A model generated the notes under the pieces. That model worked only from the letters and a program-made list of their open reading frames with translations. It ran no database searches and was not told the origin of the DNA. The position numbers and the translations under genes are program-made. Positions 5,579 through 7,873 of a DNA stretch of 7,873 nt are shown one piece after another. Position 1 is the stretch's first letter. Each line of letters opens with the position of its first letter. This DNA is from Gammaproteobacteria bacterium (GTDB lineage Bacteria > Pseudomonadota > Gammaproteobacteria > Thiohalomonadales > Thiohalomonadaceae). The stretch spans positions 1-7,873 of the forward strand of contig JAPHSO010000307.1 of assembly GCA_026193675.1 (NCBI GenBank), in the 5' to 3' direction.

Positions 5579-7138
5579 ATGGAGTCTATAGATAAGCAAG
5601 AATCGCAGTTTATTAGCTTAATGAGTAAGGGGGCTATCGATCAGGCTTTAGTGATAGCCAATCAAATGAGCGTTGAGTACCCTGATAGTTCTAAAGGGTA
5701 TACCTTTCTTGGAGATGCTTTCAGAACTAAGGGGGAGTATCAGAAGTCCATTAGCTGTTATAGCCTGTCTATTGACAAGGAGCCCTTACAACCACTGGTT
5801 TTCACTGCGATGGGGGAGTCCGCCAATCTTCTTGGTAGAAGTGGTGAGGCATTTCAATATTTTCAGCGTGCTCTGGAGCTTGCTCCTGACGATACCCATA
5901 TTATGTGTATCGTTGCTGAGTTTTTATTGAATGCTGGATATGTTGATGATGCCAAGCAGTTTTATGAACATGCACTGAGTATCGCAACTAATGATGAGAT
6001 TATTAATGGATTAATGGAGGTATATCTATATGGAGGAGATAAGGAGGCTCTGCGCTCCTTTGTTAAAAAATATAAAAATCCATTAAAGAGAATCGCCAAT
6101 AACACACGATTGGCTAAAGCCTATATATCTCTAGGTGAAACGGATGCCGCCATAAAACTTCTAACAAAAATGAAGGGACGGAAGGATAAATTATGGCAAT
6201 CTGCCTATTACAGCACGCTTGCAGAGGCTTATGAGAAGCAGGGAGATTATCGAGAGGCTTTTCGCACGTATAAAAAGCAGAATGAGGTCTACCCTGACAG
6301 CTACCAGGCTAAAGATGTAGAGTCGTTATTACATAGAGCGATTGATGACACAGCACAGGTTCTAGAGGATCAAATCAAGGGTGATGATTCGAGCCTGCTT
6401 CAGCCACTGTTTATTGTTGGTGTGCCACGTTCGGGAACCACATTGGTTGAACAGATTCTCAATACCAGTCCAGAGATTGTTGCTGCCGGAGAGTTGAAAT
6501 ATATTCCCGCCGCTTTCGAACAATATAGCCGTGGTAAGAGTTTAGACGAGCTGGCTAGTTGGTACAGGGAGAAAATTGACTTTATCCTTAGGGAAAACGC
6601 CATGCAGGGGGATTCTCAAACCAAAAATAAAATAACTAAATGGGTTGTCGACAAATTACCGGGCAATTTCTTTAACCTCTCTCTGATTGCTCGTCTATTT
6701 CCCAACGCTAAAGTTATCTATCTCAATCGAAGCCCCCTTGATACGGGACTTTCAGTTTATAAACAAAACTTTTCTACAGCACACAGTTATGCAACAAGGC
6801 TTGAAAATATAGCTCACTTCATCTCAGTTGAAAGAAGACTACAAAAGCATTGGCAAGATCACCCACCTTTACCGATCCACTTCATGAATTATGAAGATTT
6901 AACGGCCAATTTTGAGGGTGAGACGAAGAGACTGTTCGAATTTCTTGAGTTGCCATGGAACCATGATGTTGAAAACTTCTATCAGTCTGACAGATTTGCA
7001 GTAACCGCTTCCTGGGATCAGGTGAGAAATCCAATCAACAGAAAATCTGTAGGGGCATATAGGCGTTATGAGAAAGAGTTACAGCCACTGGTCAAAGCGC
7101 TTCGAAGTTATGGGGTGTCACCAGGAATATCTGAATAG
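5579..7138 (+). CDS. TPR-repeat protein with C-terminal PAPS sulfotransferase domain
   Basis: A 519-residue two-part protein. Residues about 10-260 are paired helices of TPR type, clearest at 41-74, 75-108, 109-140 and 206-240 (AYYSTLAEAYEKQGDYREAF). Residues about 276-510 form a Sulfotransfer_3-like domain, expected to move sulfate from PAPS to a hydroxyl. The 5'-phosphosulfate loop is VGVPRSGTTLVEQIL (280-294). The 3'-phosphate motif is VIYLNRSPLDTGLSVY (379-394), with Arg384 and Ser392 eight apart as in classical sulfotransferases. Glu305 in AAGELKYIP falls 22 residues after the loop proline, the same offset I recall for the catalytic Glu99 of human tyrosylprotein sulfotransferase 2. No signal peptide or membrane segment is visible. 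ATG 5579 follows an in-frame TGA (5561-5563); the ribosome site is weak. The gene is divergent from flagellin and 140 bases before fleQ. Its acceptor is unknown: flagellin, its glycan, a polysaccharide or a lipid are all possible. The gene looks more AT-rich than its neighbours by eye. Confidence 0.92.
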   Translation: MESIDKQESQFISLMSKGAIDQALVIANQMSVEYPDSSKGYTFLGDAFRTKGEYQKSISCYSLSIDKEPLQPLVFTAMGESANLLGRSGEAFQYFQRALELAPDDTHIMCIVAEFLLNAGYVDDAKQFYEHALSIATNDEIINGLMEVYLYGGDKEALRSFVKKYKNPLKRIANNTRLAKAYISLGETDAAIKLLTKMKGRKDKLWQSAYYSTLAEAYEKQGDYREAFRTYKKQNEVYPDSYQAKDVESLLHRAIDDTAQVLEDQIKGDDSSLLQPLFIVGVPRSGTTLVEQILNTSPEIVAAGELKYIPAAFEQYSRGKSLDELASWYREKIDFILRENAMQGDSQTKNKITKWVVDKLPGNFFNLSLIARLFPNAKVIYLNRSPLDTGLSVYKQNFSTAHSYATRLENIAHFISVERRLQKHWQDHPPLPIHFMNYEDLTANFEGETKRLFEFLELPWNHDVENFYQSDRFAVTASWDQVRNPINRKSVGAYRRYEKELQPLVKALRSYGVSPGISE

Positions 7139-7196
7139 TCCACTCTTTCAATAAAATAGAGGTGATAGGAAGGGAAAAGCAGGGAAATCATCAACA

Positions 7197-7215
7197 AATA
7201 ATGTGACAAATTATT
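7197..7215. promoter_or_regulatory. Palindrome overlapping the fleQ -35 region, possible operator
   Basis: AATAAT (7197-7202), a 7-base centre GTGACAA and ATTATT (7210-7215) form a perfect 6-base inverted repeat whose right arm overlaps the candidate -35. The centre includes TGTGA, the left half of a CRP/Vfr site, but no matching right half. Vfr is known to repress fleQ in Pseudomonas aeruginosa; applying that here is speculative. Confidence 0.3.
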
Positions 7216-7241
7216 GACACGATGATCGAACATGGTAATCT
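7214..7241 (+). promoter_or_regulatory. Candidate sigma-70 promoter of fleQ
   Basis: A perfect -35 TTGACA (7214-7219) is followed after 16 bases by TAATCT (7236-7241), a weak -10 that may need an activator. The start would lie about 30 bases before the fleQ ATG. The 140-base gap after the sulfotransferase gene contains no convincing terminator, so read-through into fleQ is also possible. Confidence 0.4.
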
Positions 7242-7278
7242 CCATTGATAATTAATTGCCAGATGGTGAGCCAGAATA

Positions 7279-7873
7279 ATGAGTGAAATGAAGCTGTTAG
7301 TAGTCGATAGCGATACTAAACGTGCAGAACAACTCTGTTCCATCCTGCAGTTTTTGGGAGATCACCAAACATCGGTGTCAGATTTTGGACAGTGGAGCGG
7401 TGCAGATGAGTTTGACGGACTATTTGTACACGCAGCCGGAATTGAGACTGAGCTAGCCAGAATCGCTCAGAATGAGATGCAACCACCAATCTTCTGCTTT
7501 GGAGAGGTCGATTCGACACCTCCAGCCCCGGTTCTAGGTGCTATAGCTGAGAATCCTGGCTATGCAGAGCTGATGAGTGCCCTGCATCGAATGGAGGTGG
7601 TTCATTCCAGCCGCCATGGTGCGGTAGCTAACGCCAAACTGAAACAGGTCCTGGTGGGCAATAGTCCTGCCATTCGAGAGGTGCGCCAGCAGATTGAACA
7701 GGTGGCCAACTCCGAGGCCAATGTCCTTATATTGGGTGAATCAGGTACCGGTAAAGAGGTGGTTGCGAGTAGTCTTCACTATCTCTCCAAGCGGCAGGAT
7801 CGCCACTTTGTGCCGGTTAATTGCGGCGCAATCCCTGGCGAACTGCTGGAATCTGAACTTTTTGGTCACGAAA
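7279..7873 (+). CDS. fleQ: FleQ/FlrA-type sigma-54-dependent master activator of flagellar genes, 5' part
   Basis: The first 198 codons of a sigma-54 enhancer-binding protein; the window ends inside the gene. FleQ/FlrA starts the polar flagellar cascade and, in pseudomonads, binds c-di-GMP to switch between motility and matrix production. Residues 4-110 form a degenerate receiver-like FleQ domain (MKLLVVDSD at 4-12, SILQFLGD at 21-28). The strand that would end in the phosphorylated Asp reads GLFVHA, with none, as in other FleQ proteins. The AAA+ domain begins at LVGNSPAIREVRQQI (125-139). The Walker A motif is GESGTGKE (153-160), followed by FVPVNCGAIPGELLESELFGHE (177-198). The next residues, outside the window, should be the sigma-54-contacting GAFTGA loop. 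ATG 7279 has GGTGAG (7265-7270) 8 bases upstream. I prefer fleQ to a generic NtrC-like regulator because of the receiver-like domain and the position next to fliC-fliD-fliS-fliT. Confidence 0.9.
   Translation, partial: MSEMKLLVVDSDTKRAEQLCSILQFLGDHQTSVSDFGQWSGADEFDGLFVHAAGIETELARIAQNEMQPPIFCFGEVDSTPPAPVLGAIAENPGYAELMSALHRMEVVHSSRHGAVANAKLKQVLVGNSPAIREVRQQIEQVANSEANVLILGESGTGKEVVASSLHYLSKRQDRHFVPVNCGAIPGELLESELFGHE

Noticed and set aside
7142..7166. CACTCT/AGAGGTG pairing after the sulfotransferase stop, considered as a terminator
   Set aside because: It needs a bulge, the loop is AT-rich and no T-run follows.
1..7873. CRISPR arrays, toxin-antitoxin pairs, transposases or phage genes
   Set aside because: No regularly spaced repeats and no recognisable proteins of these classes were seen on either strand.

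Overview
This window holds the filament end of a polar-type flagellar gene cluster, probably from a gammaproteobacterium. The evidence for that is the order flagellin, flaG, fliD, fliS, fliT followed by a FleQ/FlrA-type sigma-54 activator, a near-consensus sigma-28 promoter before the flagellin, and a tRNA-Val(GAC) very similar to the enterobacterial form as I remember it. By eye the base composition is moderate to slightly AT-rich (not counted). I cannot name a genus.

Layout. Positions 1-573 (+) carry the 3' end, or a TTG-started whole, of an unrecognised protein with a faint class III nucleotide-cyclase-like signature. A tRNA-Val(GAC) with encoded CCA and its own strong promoter follows on the minus strand (601-721). 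From 749 to 5285 everything reads on the minus strand, in transcription order: flagellin (5285-3798), flaG (3711-3298), fliD (3163-1748), fliS (1676-1290) and a fliT-like chaperone (1063-749). A roughly 180-base hairpin-rich, repeat-like element separates fliS from fliT. On the plus strand, divergent from the flagellin, lies a 519-residue protein with TPR repeats and a C-terminal PAPS-dependent sulfotransferase domain (5579-7138). It is followed by the first 198 codons of fleQ/flrA (7279 to the window end).

How the parts fit. FleQ-type proteins sit at the top of the polar flagellar hierarchy. Sigma-28, freed late in assembly, would fire the promoter at 5378-5404 to make flagellin. FliS escorts flagellin, FliT-like proteins escort FliD, FliD caps the filament, and FlaG affects filament length or anchoring. 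The unexpected member is the TPR-sulfotransferase wedged between flagellin and fleQ. It keeps the cofactor-binding and likely catalytic residues, and its position suggests sulfation of flagellin, of a flagellin glycan, or of another surface molecule. All four flagellin tyrosines lie in the variable, surface-exposed domain. That link is inference. The rest of the region is conventional, apart from a structured flagellin leader, the fliS-fliT repeat element and the cyclase-like fragment.
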